A stretch of 64,000 nt of DNA from Orlajensenia leifsoniae (GTDB taxonomy: Bacteria; Actinomycetota; Actinomycetes; Actinomycetales; Microbacteriaceae). Position 1 is the first letter of the stretch. The number at the start of each line of letters is the position of its first letter. The notes beneath the pieces are model-generated. The model was not told the origin of the DNA and ran no database searches. It worked only from the letters and a program-made list of their open reading frames with translations. Shown here one piece after another: positions 32,524-40,899 of this stretch. The position numbers were made by a program, and so were the translations under genes. The DNA is taken from contig NZ_SPQZ01000003.1 of assembly GCF_004570845.1 (NCBI RefSeq), forward strand, positions 1 through 64,000, read 5' to 3'.

Positions 32524-32558
32524 CGAAGCCGAGGACCCAGTGCGGGTCCTCGGCTTCG
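32524..32558. terminator. 15-bp hairpin between convergent dehydrogenase and fasciclin genes
   Basis: Perfect arms CGAAGCCGAGGACCC (32524-32538) and GGGTCCTCGGCTTCG (32544-32558) with a 5-base loop, immediately after the dehydrogenase stop. It can serve both strands and leads directly into a family D repeat. Confidence 0.65.
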
Positions 32559-32590
32559 ACGGCGACTGCGTCGCTGTCTCTGCCAGCGGG
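32554..32590. repeat. intergenic palindromic repeat, family D, copy 2
   Basis: CTTCGACGGCGACTGCG through TGCCAGCGGG; about 33 of 37 bases match the arm at 11685-11721. Confidence 0.55.
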
Positions 32591-32600
32591 TCGGCGACCG

Positions 32601-33200
32601 TCAGGAGACCGGAACGAGAACGCGGTCGATCGTGTGGATGACGCCGTTCGACGCCTGGATGTTGATGGCCTTCAGCACGAGCTTCGGGTCCTTGAGCGAC
32701 GGGGACTCGTCGCGCAGTGTGACGAGCCGCGGCTTCACGATCCCGCCGTTCGCCATCGTGAGCTTGCCCGCGAAGATGACCTTGAGCGGGCTCAGGGCCT
32801 TAACCGCGACCACGTGGTACAGCAGGATGTTCTTGATCTGATCGACCGTGAACGCTCCGGTGATGGTCGTGAGCGCTGCGGCCTCGCTCGCCGGCGCAGT
32901 GCCGGTGAGATCGGTGACGAGGCGGGCGAAGGCACGGTCGTTCGGAGCGAACACCGTGAACTTCGTGCTGGTGTCGGCGAGCACGGGCACGAGGCCCGTC
33001 ACCGTGAGCGCCTGGATCAGGATGTCGTAGTCGTTCGGGTTGGCGTCCGGTGCTCCGCCGCCCGACGCGGCGACGGCGACGTCGACGATCGACCCGGACG
33101 TCGTGTGCGCGGCAGTGCCGGCGTTGGCGGGGGCCACGGCTGTGAGCACCAGGGCTCCGGCTGCGACGAAGGCGGCGGTGACCGCTACGAGCTTCTTCAT
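32601..33200 (-). CDS. secreted fasciclin (FAS1) domain protein
   Basis: 199 residues. A signal peptide (KKLVAVTAAFVAAGALVLTAVAPANAG, cleavage near ANA-GT) precedes one FAS1 domain: LIQALTVTGLVPVLADTSTKFTVFAPNDRAFARLV, LLYHVV and the closing NGVIHTIDRVLVPVS. The size and content match the MPT70/MPT83 group of mycobacteria, extracellular or cell-wall proteins. ATG at 33200 with AGAGGAATG ahead; an earlier GTG would lengthen the tail before the signal. It is divergent from an ECF sigma and anti-sigma pair, the same arrangement of partners as SigK/RskA and MPT70/83. Confidence 0.88.
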   Translation of the reverse strand: MKKLVAVTAAFVAAGALVLTAVAPANAGTAAHTTSGSIVDVAVAASGGGAPDANPNDYDILIQALTVTGLVPVLADTSTKFTVFAPNDRAFARLVTDLTGTAPASEAAALTTITGAFTVDQIKNILLYHVVAVKALSPLKVIFAGKLTMANGGIVKPRLVTLRDESPSLKDPKLVLKAINIQASNGVIHTIDRVLVPVS

Positions 33201-33395
33201 GGGGGCATTCCTCTTCTCTGAGGGCACGAACGTGCCAATTGGTGGATGCCTCCGTCGGGGAGTCTATGCCCCTGTTCGGGGGTGAGGGCAAGGGTTCGGG
33301 ATAAGTCGTTCCCGCTGCATCCGATCTGCCCGTTCGGTCGGAAGTACTGAGTGAAGAGCACCGCGCGAACCTCCTCGCGCACCGGGAAGGAACCC

Positions 33396-34136
33396 ATGCT
33401 CCACGACTCGGCAGGGCTGCCGACGGATGCCTCCATGGCGGCCCTGCCGGACCACTCCCACGACGCGCTCGTGACTATGCTGGGGCACAGCATCGCGACC
33501 AGAGACCGACCACCGTCGTCGCCGGAAGCGACGCGACGCGTCGAGCGGACGCGATCCCACCACGGAGGACGACTCGCCACTGTGCTCGACATCGATGACG
33601 ACGCGGCCATCGCGCTGGCATTCCGTGCCGGTGACGAACAGGCCTTCGCCGCTGCCTACACGCGCTGGTCGTCGCTCGTCTACACGCTCGCCGTGCGCGC
33701 GCTGGGAATCGCGGCCGACGCCGAGGACGTGACCCAGCAGGTGTTCGTCTCGGCGTGGCAGGGGCGCGCCAACTTCGACCCGGAACGCGGCCCCCTGCCT
33801 GCCTGGATCGTCGGGATCACCCGCCACCGCATCGCCGACGCGCTCGCCGCGCGCACGCGAAACCTGCGGATCGTCGAGTCCAGCGAATCCGTGGCGCGCG
33901 TTCAGGAACAATCCGTGGAGGTCGACGTCGCCGAACGCCTCATGATCGCCGATGAGCTCGCACGACTCGACCCCGTGCCGCGCGAGGTCATGGCCCTGGC
34001 GTTCTACGGCGACATGACCCACACCGAGATCGCCGACAGCACGGGGCTGCCACTCGGAACCGTCAAGAGTCACATCCGCCGAAGCCTCGGGCGTCTGCGC
34101 ACACGAATGGAGGTGGATGACAGTGCATCTCGATGA
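33396..34136 (+). CDS. ECF-type RNA polymerase sigma factor, SigK-like
   Basis: Region 2 is DEQAFAAAYTRWSSLVYTLAVRALGIAADAEDVTQQVFVSAWQG and region 4 is REVMALAFYGDMTHTEIADSTGLPLGTVKSHIRRSLGRLRTRME. The start is uncertain. ATG 33396 has the best ribosome site (GGAAGGAACCC) and gives 246 residues, but the first 60 look unconserved. GTG 33582 gives 184 residues, the usual length for SigK-type factors, with GGAGGA 12 bases ahead. It directs transcription under control of the anti-sigma encoded downstream, whose ATG lies inside this gene. The fasciclin gene across the promoter region is the likely target. Confidence 0.85.
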   Translation: MLHDSAGLPTDASMAALPDHSHDALVTMLGHSIATRDRPPSSPEATRRVERTRSHHGGRLATVLDIDDDAAIALAFRAGDEQAFAAAYTRWSSLVYTLAVRALGIAADAEDVTQQVFVSAWQGRANFDPERGPLPAWIVGITRHRIADALAARTRNLRIVESSESVARVQEQSVEVDVAERLMIADELARLDPVPREVMALAFYGDMTHTEIADSTGLPLGTVKSHIRRSLGRLRTRMEVDDSASR

Positions 34137-34884
34137 CGACACCCTCGCACTGCTCGCCCTCGGCGACGCCGAGCCCGACGCGGCGCAGCGCTCCCACCTC
34201 GCCACCTGCGATCGCTGTTCGAGGGAACTCGACGATCTCCGCCGCACGGTGAGCATCGGCCGCTCGTCGCGCGACGTCGAACTGCTGGCGCCGCCGCCGC
34301 GGGTGTGGCAGAGCATCAGCGCCGAACTCGGCCTCGGGCTGTCGAGTCAGGCAGCGGCCAGGGACGCGGCTCCGGAGGCTGCTGCGGGCCCGGCTCCGGA
34401 TGCTGCGCCCCCGGCTCCGGCATCCGTCGCCGACCGTCGCTCCCGATCGACCGGCTTCGCCCGCTGGTGGCCCGTCGCCGCAGCGGCGCTCGTGGTCGGA
34501 ATCCTGGCCGGCGTGGCCGGAGCGATCCTCTGGCCGACGCCCTCGGCCGACGTCATCGCGGAGGCGGCGCTCGATCCTCTTCCCACCTGGGACGCCTCGG
34601 GCACCGCGCGCCTCGAGCAGAGCGGCTCCGGAAGCACTCGCGACCTCGTCGTCGACCTCGATGCGCCGACCGGCACCGACCTGCGCGAGGTCTGGCTCAT
34701 CGACCCTGCGACCAATGGGCTCGTCAGCCTCGGCCAGCTCGCCGGGGCGAGCGGTCGCTTCACTGTTCCGAACGGCATCGACCTGGAGCAGTTCTCCGTC
34801 GTCGATGTCTCCGACGAGCCCGCCGACGGCAACCCGGCGCACTCGGGCGACTCCATCGTGCGAGGCGAACTGCGCCTGCTCTGA
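34117..34884 (+). CDS. membrane anti-sigma factor, RskA-like
   Basis: 255 residues. The cytoplasmic N-terminal part has the zinc anti-sigma pattern HLATCDRC (His/Cys/Cys, about 28-35). A Pro/Ala-rich linker leads to one transmembrane helix (WWPVAAAALVVGILAGVAGAIL, about 113-134) and an extracytoplasmic beta-rich RskA-type domain (TWDASGTARLEQSGSG to the end). It holds the sigma factor until an outside signal triggers proteolysis. It starts 20 bases before the sigma stop; GGAGGTGG is directly ahead of the ATG, and a GTG two codons on would have better spacing. Confidence 0.87.
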   Translation: MTVHLDDDTLALLALGDAEPDAAQRSHLATCDRCSRELDDLRRTVSIGRSSRDVELLAPPPRVWQSISAELGLGLSSQAAARDAAPEAAAGPAPDAAPPAPASVADRRSRSTGFARWWPVAAAALVVGILAGVAGAILWPTPSADVIAEAALDPLPTWDASGTARLEQSGSGSTRDLVVDLDAPTGTDLREVWLIDPATNGLVSLGQLAGASGRFTVPNGIDLEQFSVVDVSDEPADGNPAHSGDSIVRGELRLL

Positions 34885-34923
34885 CGGCGCCGGCGCGACT
34901 GAGGCGGCATCGCCCCAGCGGCC

Positions 34924-35301
34924 TCAGGCGTCGCGCACGTCGTCTTCGCCCAGCTGCAGTCCGAGCGCCTGCTCGATCACGGCGCGTTCCTCCGGTGCGA
35001 ACGCACCCAGAAGGCCACTCGCCGCACGCACGACGGCCTCGCCCTCGCGCCGCGCGCGCTCGCGCCCGGCACTGGTGAGGAAGAGGTCGACGGTCTCGCT
35101 GCCGCGGCCGCTGATGCGGCACAGCACCAGCCCGCCGCGCACCAGCTCGCGCACCACGGTCATGGCGGCATCCGGTGCCGACTCGAGCAGATGAGCGAGC
35201 TCGCCCACCGAGACCGACCCGTGGCGGGCGGTGTACTGCAGCGCGAGCATCAGCTCGAGCCTGTCATCCACCTCTGCGCGCATCGCTTCTGCAGTACTCA
35301 C
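34924..35301 (-). CDS. MarR-like winged-helix regulator
   Basis: 125 residues from the GTG at 35301, which has GAGAGG 6 bases ahead; a GTG at 35337 is possible. The winged helix reads ALQYTARHGSVSVGELAHLLESAPDAAMTVVRELVRGGLVLCRISGRGSETVDLFLTSAGRERARREGE, ending with a dimerisation helix. It resembles MarR proteins in layout. It is convergent with the anti-sigma gene and divergent from the AI-2E transporter, which may be its target. Confidence 0.7.
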   Translation of the reverse strand: MSTAEAMRAEVDDRLELMLALQYTARHGSVSVGELAHLLESAPDAAMTVVRELVRGGLVLCRISGRGSETVDLFLTSAGRERARREGEAVVRAASGLLGAFAPEERAVIEQALGLQLGEDDVRDA

Positions 35302-35483
35302 AACGAGCCTCTCGTCCGCCGAACGGGGAGGAGTCACTCCCTCTCATCTCCACTTCTGCCCGACACGTCCGATCGGATGCAGTCGCGCCACCGCGATTTC
35401 CTCCCTCGGTGACGCTCCACTCAGACTCGACGCTCCGTGTCCAGCCCCGAGGTGGCGGCGGTCGCGACGGGTACCGTTGGCCC

Positions 35484-36737
35484 ATGAGCGACAACGAGCC
35501 CGCCTCCGTGCCCGACCCCGGTGCACCGACCCCCGCGACACCGGCATCCCAGCCCGGGCCAGACCTGGTGGCACCGGATGCCGCCCCCGGCGCACCCGTC
35601 GCCGCAGCGCCGGTCGCCTCGGCACACCGCCGCCGTCCGCGGCCCACGCTGCGCTCCCTCCTCACCGACGGGCTCGGCGAGGTCGGCATCCGCAGCGGGC
35701 AGATCCTCCTCGGCCTGACCCTCGCGGCCGTCGTGGTGTGGGGGCTCGTGCAGCTGAAGCTCGTGGTCATCCCGGTGCTCATCGCGCTGATCCTGGCTGC
35801 CGCACTCTCCCCCGTCATCGGCTGGATGCGGCGCCGTGGCCTGCCCGCCATCGTCGCGACCTGGATCGCCCTCATCGGCGGCATCGTCATCTTCGGCGGC
35901 ATCATCACGCTCATCGTGTTCGCCGTCCGCGGCCAGTGGGAAGAGCTCTCGAAGTCCGCGACCAAGGGCATCGACGCCGTCGGCGACTTCCTGCAGAGCG
36001 GTTCGCTGCCCATCGACCAGGACCAGCTCGACAGCCTCAAGGGAACTGTCACCGACTTCTTCACCAGCAGCCAGTTCGGAACCGGCGCCATCGCCGGCGT
36101 CTCGGTCGCCGCCGAGCTCGTCACGGGCGCCCTGCTCGCCGTGGTCGTTCTGTTCTTCTTCCTGAAGGACGGCGACCGCATCTGGGCGTTCTTCCTGCGT
36201 CCGTTCAGCGGGCGCAGCCTCGAGCGCGGCCAGCGCATCGGCGCCACCTCGGTCAGGACCCTCGGCGGCTACGTGCGCGGAACGGCCATCATCGCCTTCG
36301 TCGACGCCGCCGGCGTCGGCATCGGCCTCGCCATCCTCGGGGTGCCGCTCGCACTCCCGCTCGCCGTCATCGTCTTCATCGGTGCGTTCATCCCGATCGT
36401 CGGTGCGACGGTCGCCGGCATCCTCGCGGCCCTCGTCGCCCTCGTCGCGAACGGCCCCGTCGTCGCGCTGATCGTGGTGGGAATCGTCATCGCCGTCAAC
36501 CAGATCGAGGGCAACTTCCTCCAGCCGGTGGTGCAGGCGCGTTCGCTCAAGCTGCATCCGCTGGTCATCCTCGTCGCCCTGACGGCCGGAACCATCCTCG
36601 GCGGCATCGTCGGCGCCGTCCTCTCGGTGCCGATCGCGGCTGTGGCCTGGGCCATCGTCAAGGCCTGGAACCCCGACGACGAGCCCGCTCCCCCGTTCGC
36701 AGAGCCCTCTCTCGCCGAGAAGACGGGAACGGTGTGA
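35484..36737 (+). CDS. AI-2E family transporter (PerM-like permease)
   Basis: 417 residues. After a Pro/Ala-rich cytoplasmic N-terminus (about 1-60) come paired helices LTLAAVVVWGLVQLKLVVIPVLIALILAAALSPVI, a long soluble stretch (about 155-200) and the AI-2E core with LLAVVVLFFFLKDGDRIW, GAFIPIVGATVAGILAALVALV and QIEGNFLQPVVQARSLKLHPLVI. Family members are exporters or Na+/H+ antiporters, and few truly carry AI-2. TACCGT ends 6 bases before the ATG, so it is probably leaderless. Two bases separate it from the DUF1801 gene. Confidence 0.88.
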   Translation: MSDNEPASVPDPGAPTPATPASQPGPDLVAPDAAPGAPVAAAPVASAHRRRPRPTLRSLLTDGLGEVGIRSGQILLGLTLAAVVVWGLVQLKLVVIPVLIALILAAALSPVIGWMRRRGLPAIVATWIALIGGIVIFGGIITLIVFAVRGQWEELSKSATKGIDAVGDFLQSGSLPIDQDQLDSLKGTVTDFFTSSQFGTGAIAGVSVAAELVTGALLAVVVLFFFLKDGDRIWAFFLRPFSGRSLERGQRIGATSVRTLGGYVRGTAIIAFVDAAGVGIGLAILGVPLALPLAVIVFIGAFIPIVGATVAGILAALVALVANGPVVALIVVGIVIAVNQIEGNFLQPVVQARSLKLHPLVILVALTAGTILGGIVGAVLSVPIAAVAWAIVKAWNPDDEPAPPFAEPSLAEKTGTV

Positions 36738-36739
36738 GC

Positions 36740-37162
36740 ATGAGCGAGGTCGGAGACTTCATCGCGGCCGTCCCCTCCGCCCGGAGGCGAGCCGATGCCG
36801 AGACCCTGCTCGGCCTCTACACGAGGGTCACCGGCGAGCCGGCCGTGCTGTCCGGCACCATCATCGGCTTCGGCAGTTACCACTACACGTACGACAGCGG
36901 CCGAGAGGGCGACGTCGCCGCAGCGGGCTTCGCGCCCCGCAAGGCTGCCATGTCGATCTACCTGACCGACGGCATCGGCCGGTACACCGAGCAGTTGGCG
37001 CAACTGGGACCGCACACCTCGGGCGTCGGATGCCTCTACATCCGCGACCTCTCGGCCATCGACATCGGCGTGCTCGAGCAGATCATCACCGAGTCGTACA
37101 CGACGCTCACGAGCGACACGTACAAGCTCCGCGCGCGCGACGGGCAGCCGGCGCCCGAGTGA
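36740..37162 (+). CDS. DUF1801 domain protein
   Basis: 140 residues: ARRRADAETLLGLYTRVTGEPAVLSGTIIGFGSYHYTYDSGREGD, the family's iron-chaperone-like (YdhG) fold, and GCLYIRDLSAIDIGVLEQIITESY toward the end. The ATG comes 2 bases after the transporter stop, so the two are co-transcribed and perhaps coupled. The role is unknown. It can be compared with the damaged DUF1801 gene at 9196, which belongs to a different subgroup. Confidence 0.78.
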   Translation: MSEVGDFIAAVPSARRRADAETLLGLYTRVTGEPAVLSGTIIGFGSYHYTYDSGREGDVAAAGFAPRKAAMSIYLTDGIGRYTEQLAQLGPHTSGVGCLYIRDLSAIDIGVLEQIITESYTTLTSDTYKLRARDGQPAPE

Positions 37163-37184
37163 TCCGACGCCGGGCGGCTGACTC

Positions 37185-37222
37185 CGCTCGCTGAGGGCCG
37201 AGCGAAGCGACCGCTCGAAGCG
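37185..37222. repeat. intergenic palindromic repeat, family B, copy 4
   Basis: CGCTCGCTGAGGGCCG to CCGCTCGAAGCG, just after the DUF1801 stop. The internal bases (AGCGAAGCGA) differ from copy 3. Confidence 0.55.
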
Positions 37223-37313
37223 CCGACCGAGCTGACCCGCACTCCACATGTGGCCCGTTCTGGGGCGGCATCCGGGCGAGCCTGAGTGGGCGGCAAGTGC
37301 GAGGCTCGATCCC

Positions 37314-38381
37314 ATGCTCCGACGACCGTCCGCCCTGGCAGCCACGACCCTCAGCCGATTCGCCCGGCTCCCGAAGGCGGCCAGGGTCGCCGCCATCACC
37401 GTCGTCGCGATGCTCGTGCTCTGCGGGGCCACGGTCCCCGCCGTCGCCTTCGCCGTCGATCAGCACGATCGACAGGTCGCCCTCGAGCTCTCGGCGGGGG
37501 AGGTCGCCGCCGAGAGGAAGGCCTCGACTGAGGCGGCAGAGGCGCTCGCGGTCGCCAAGGACACGGCGGGCGAGTACAACGTCGGGTTCGTGGGGTTCAG
37601 CGTCTCGCTCGCGGCAGCGGTCAGTCCTGATGCGGTGGCCGCGTTCGAAGCCGCCCGCGTGAGACTCGCCGTGGCGATCGCGAACGGCGACGCCGAGGAG
37701 GTGGCCGCGGCCATGGACGCCGTCGCCGCCGCGCTCGACGACCTCGTAGCCAGTGCCCGCACCCAGGCCGACGCTCTCATCTCCGCCAGCCCGCTCGCCG
37801 AGCAGGCGTCGACTGACGCACTCGGGAAGGCACTCGCCGACCTCGCGAACGCCACAGACATCAAGGCGGCGCTCGTCCTGGTGAAGACGGCCGCGGACGC
37901 CGTCACCGCATCCCAGGCGACGGGCCAGGCTGCGGCCGACGCCCAAGCTGCCGCTGACGCACAGGCCGCGGCAGATGCCCAGGCCGCGGCTGACGCCACG
38001 GAGCACGAGGCACCCGGTTCCCCGATCGCCGGAGATCCACCCCCAGTATCCGGCGCCGACGCCTACGACCCCGGAATCATCGGGATGGATCCGGTGTACA
38101 CCGGGGAGGACTGCGGGCAGCCGTCGGCCAGCCAGGTCATCGCGCTCGACTTCGGCTGGGAGGCGCGAGAGGGCAACACGGTCGACATCTACTACGCGTA
38201 CACGGACGTCTCCGCGCAAGCGACCGACGGCTTCGTCCTGCTCGCCTCTGGGCAGGGATCATCGGGATCAGTGGGAATCCCGCGCACGTGCCCGGCAGAC
38301 GGTTCATGGCTCTACGTGACGGTGATGCTGGTGGCGAGCAACTCGAGAGGGTCGGCGTCCACCTGGTACTGGGGCCTCTGA
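37314..38381 (+). CDS. hypothetical secreted or membrane-anchored coiled protein
   Basis: 355 residues. A basic start and one hydrophobic helix (AAITVVAMLVLCGATVPAVAFAV, about 27-49) form a signal anchor. Residues 50-220 are Ala/Glu/Asp-rich and helical, ending in four tandem QAAADA hexapeptides (about 202-226). The last 120 residues are a small beta-type domain with two Cys (EDCGQP and PRTCPAD) that may form a disulfide outside the cell. No family is recognised. It has no clear Shine-Dalgarno; a terminator with a T-rich end follows at 38515. Confidence 0.65.
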   Translation: MLRRPSALAATTLSRFARLPKAARVAAITVVAMLVLCGATVPAVAFAVDQHDRQVALELSAGEVAAERKASTEAAEALAVAKDTAGEYNVGFVGFSVSLAAAVSPDAVAAFEAARVRLAVAIANGDAEEVAAAMDAVAAALDDLVASARTQADALISASPLAEQASTDALGKALADLANATDIKAALVLVKTAADAVTASQATGQAAADAQAAADAQAAADAQAAADATEHEAPGSPIAGDPPPVSGADAYDPGIIGMDPVYTGEDCGQPSASQVIALDFGWEAREGNTVDIYYAYTDVSAQATDGFVLLASGQGSSGSVGIPRTCPADGSWLYVTVMLVASNSRGSASTWYWGL

Positions 38382-38446
38382 CGACGACACTGACCCAGCC
38401 CGCGGAAGACGTGCCAAAGCGCCGTGCGAGCGGAAGCTCGAGCATC

Positions 38447-38484
38447 CGCTCGCCGAGGACCAAGCAGAGCGACCGCTCGAAGCG
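38447..38484. repeat. intergenic palindromic repeat, family B, copy 5
   Basis: CGCTCGCCGAGGACC to CCGCTCGAAGCG; nearly the same right half as copies 4 and 6. Confidence 0.55.
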
Positions 38485-38514
38485 CCGACCGAGCGGCATC
38501 CGAAGGAGGGAACG

Positions 38515-38531
38515 GGCTCGTCGAACGAGCC
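38515..38531 (+). terminator. intrinsic terminator of the coiled secreted protein gene
   Basis: GGCTCGT-CGA-ACGAGCC followed by TCTTGTTGT. It lies between this gene and the convergent tRNA-Met. Confidence 0.55.
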
Positions 38532-38539
38532 TCTTGTTG

Positions 38540-38613
38540 TAGCGGGAGCGGGACTTGAACCCGCGACACCACGATTATGAGCCGTGTGCTCTAACCACCT
38601 GAGCTACCCCGCC
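38540..38613 (-). tRNA. tRNA-Met (anticodon CAT)
   Basis: 74 bases on the minus strand. D arm GCTCAGGTGGTTAGAGC, anticodon loop CTCATAA, T arm GCGGG-TTCAAGT-CCCGC, and a 7-bp acceptor with G-U at both ends. The loop and lack of an initiator-type CxA acceptor mismatch suggest an elongator tRNA; a tRNA-Ile2 that later becomes lysidine-modified cannot be ruled out. CCA is not fully encoded. It follows tRNA-Thr on the same strand and is probably cut from the same precursor. Confidence 0.9.
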
Positions 38614-38649
38614 GCGGACCTTCGACGCACACTTCACGTCGAGAGTCTG

Positions 38650-38721
<72 letters not shown>

Positions 38722-38768
38722 CAAAGTGTGGGGCGCTCGGGAGCGCGCCACGTTTTTGGCACCAGTAG

Positions 38769-38774
38769 AGAATA
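38769..38774 (-). promoter_or_regulatory. -10 of the tRNA-Thr/tRNA-Met transcript
   Basis: Minus-strand TATTCT, 47 bases ahead of tRNA-Thr. A weak TCAGAG 17 bases upstream may be the -35. Confidence 0.45.
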
Positions 38775-38819
38775 GCATCCGCAGAGCGCCTCTCTGACCG
38801 CGAGGCACCCCGCGGAGGG

Positions 38820-40796
38820 CTACACCTCCGACACCGCCGACACAGCCGCAGTCACTCCCGGCAGCACCCACGCCGAGAACGACGGGCCGCTCCCCTGCAG
38901 GCTGATGCCGTCGACGGATGCCGCCAGCCGGCCGTCGCCGAACGCCGGCGTTGCGGCATCCGCCCCCGCAAGCGCCGTCGTGGGCAGGGCGACGTCGTAG
39001 TCGGCGCGCGCAGCGACGCAGAGCACGGTCTCCGACGCGGACTCCCGCGCGTAGACGAGCACGTCCTCGCCCACGTGCAGCCAGCGCATGCTGCCCGTCG
39101 AGAGGGCGAGGTGCGCGCGCCGCAGGCCGATGAGCGACGCGTAGAGGTCGATGCGCGACGCCACCTCGGCTTCACCCGTCGTGCTCCACGGCATGGGCGT
39201 GCGCGACGCCTCGCCGTCTTCGCCCGTGAGTCCGAACTCGTCGCCCGCGAAGACGACGGGTATGCCGGGCAGCGTCACCGAGAGGCCGAGCGCCACCGGA
39301 GTCACGCCGGGCCGTGCCGAGGTGGCGAAGCGCGGGGTGTCGTGGGTGTCGAGCGCGTTCATGGCTCCGAGCCGGGTGCGCCACGGGAAGCCGGCCGCGA
39401 ACTGCGTGTGAGCCTCGACGAACTGCTGCCCGGTGAAGTCGGGCACCATGCCCAGAGCGAAGCCCAGGCCGCCGAAGGCCGTGTTGCCCGGGACCAGCAG
39501 CCACGACCACAACGGACGCGTGAAGTTCGCGTAGGTCATGGCGCCGTGCCACGCGTCGCCCTGGAAGTCGCCGGCGGCGTCGTTGGTCGACTCCCCGAGC
39601 AGGATGGTGTCCGGGTTCACCTCGGTCATGGTGCGGCGGATGATGCGGCGCACCTCGGCATTGTGGTCCTCGTCGAGGTACCGGCCCGTCATGTTCGCGA
39701 CGTCGATGCGCCAGCCGTCGAGGTTGAACGGAGGCTGCAGCCAGCGCGCGACGACGGACTCCTCGCCCTCGATGAATCGGCGGCGCAGCACCTCGGAGTT
39801 CCAGTTGAACTTCGGCAGGCTGGGCACTCCCAACCACGAGACGTACGACCGTCGAGGCGCCGCGGCGGGGGCGGCATCCGTCACCGCGTAGCTGGCATCG
39901 ACGGCATCCGCCGCCGACGCCGACTCATCGGGGGCGAGCTCGGCCTGCACACTGTCGAGCCAGTAGTAGAACGCCGCCTCATCGGAATCGGCGTCGGCGA
40001 GGGCCGAGGCGAACCACTCGTGACCGTCGCCGGAGTGGTTCGAGGTGAGATCGCCGATCACCCGGATGCCGCGAGCGTGCGCGGCCTCCACCAGACGTAC
40101 CAGCGCCGCGTCTCCGCCGAGCAGGTCGTCGACCTCGGCGAAGCTGGTGGCGTCGTAGCGGTGGTTCGAGCGTCCGGGGAAGACCGGGGTCAGGTAGAGC
40201 AGGTTGACGCCGAGGCCAACCAGGTGGTCCAGCTTGCTGCGGACTCCGTCGAGGTCGCCGCCGTAGAACTGCTTCGAGCGTCCGGGCGGCCTGGTGTCGA
40301 CGGGGTCGCCCCACGCTGCGGCGATGGCCCAGTCCGGCGTCTCGCGCGAGTCTGCGGCATCCGACCGCGCGAAGCGATCGGGGAACACCTGGTAGAGCAC
40401 GCTCTCGGCGGCCCAGTCGGGGGCGTCCGCGCCTGCCGCGATGCGGAAGTCCTCGCTGTCGAGGGTCTCGACCTGCGAGAGGCCGCGGGCGTTGAGCCAG
40501 TGCTGACGGCCATCGTCCGTGACGATCAGCCAGCGGTAGTGGTGCACCGGATTCTCGACCTCGACGGTGGCCTGCCACCAGTCCCAGCCGTCGGCACTCG
40601 CCACCAGGGCGGCCTCGGCGAAGCGCGGCTCGCGGTTGGGGTTCGACCTCACGTGCACGCTTGCGACGGCCCCGAAGGTGTGGGGCACGCGCATCCGCAT
40701 CACCAGATCCTGTCCGAGCGACGGATGCTGCTCCTCTATATACAGCGGAGATCCGTCGTGGTGCGGCAGGTGGGTGAGAGGCACGGCGTCATCCAT
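38820..40796 (-). CDS. GH13 neopullulanase/cyclomaltodextrinase-like glycosidase
   Basis: 658 residues. The N-terminal 120 residues are a beta-sandwich (CBM34-like) domain. The catalytic barrel shows GDLTSNHSG, DGWRIDVANMTG with the nucleophile Asp, ILLGESTND with the acid Glu and LDTHDTPR. ESVLYQVFPDRFARSD and QFYGGDLDGVRSKLDHLVGLGVNLLYLTPVF are typical of cyclomaltodextrinase/neopullulanase enzymes. There is no signal peptide, so it cuts imported maltodextrins in the cytosol. TACCGT lies 6 bases before the ATG (leaderless). It sits at the end of the mal cluster, after MalG. Confidence 0.85.
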   Translation of the reverse strand: MDDAVPLTHLPHHDGSPLYIEEQHPSLGQDLVMRMRVPHTFGAVASVHVRSNPNREPRFAEAALVASADGWDWWQATVEVENPVHHYRWLIVTDDGRQHWLNARGLSQVETLDSEDFRIAAGADAPDWAAESVLYQVFPDRFARSDAADSRETPDWAIAAAWGDPVDTRPPGRSKQFYGGDLDGVRSKLDHLVGLGVNLLYLTPVFPGRSNHRYDATSFAEVDDLLGGDAALVRLVEAAHARGIRVIGDLTSNHSGDGHEWFASALADADSDEAAFYYWLDSVQAELAPDESASAADAVDASYAVTDAAPAAAPRRSYVSWLGVPSLPKFNWNSEVLRRRFIEGEESVVARWLQPPFNLDGWRIDVANMTGRYLDEDHNAEVRRIIRRTMTEVNPDTILLGESTNDAAGDFQGDAWHGAMTYANFTRPLWSWLLVPGNTAFGGLGFALGMVPDFTGQQFVEAHTQFAAGFPWRTRLGAMNALDTHDTPRFATSARPGVTPVALGLSVTLPGIPVVFAGDEFGLTGEDGEASRTPMPWSTTGEAEVASRIDLYASLIGLRRAHLALSTGSMRWLHVGEDVLVYARESASETVLCVAARADYDVALPTTALAGADAATPAFGDGRLAASVDGISLQGSGPSFSAWVLPGVTAAVSAVSEV

Positions 40797-40830
40797 TCGT
40801 CGACGGTATCGCCCGGATGTTACGGGCAGG

Positions 40831-40892
40831 TGTGCAGGATGAGAGAGGTTTCACGTCCCCTACGGGGAGCGAAACCTCTCTCATCCTGCACA
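40831..40892. repeat. long perfect inverted repeat, family A, copy 1
   Basis: 22-bp perfect arms (40831-40852 and 40871-40892) reading TGTGCAGGATGAGAGAGG and ending GTTTC, around an 18-base loop with its own CCCC/GGGG stem. It stands 7 bases after malG and 35 bases before the start of the glycosidase gene. Confidence 0.75.
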
Positions 40893-40899
40893 TGGCTCG

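Noticed and set aside
33301-33350. SigK-type promoter (CCATCC and CGAATA-like elements) for the sigma factor gene.
   Set aside because: GCATCC and CGGAAG at 16-base spacing occur, but GCATCC is one of the most frequent words in this genome and the -10 match is poor; the fasciclin promoter shows no better match.
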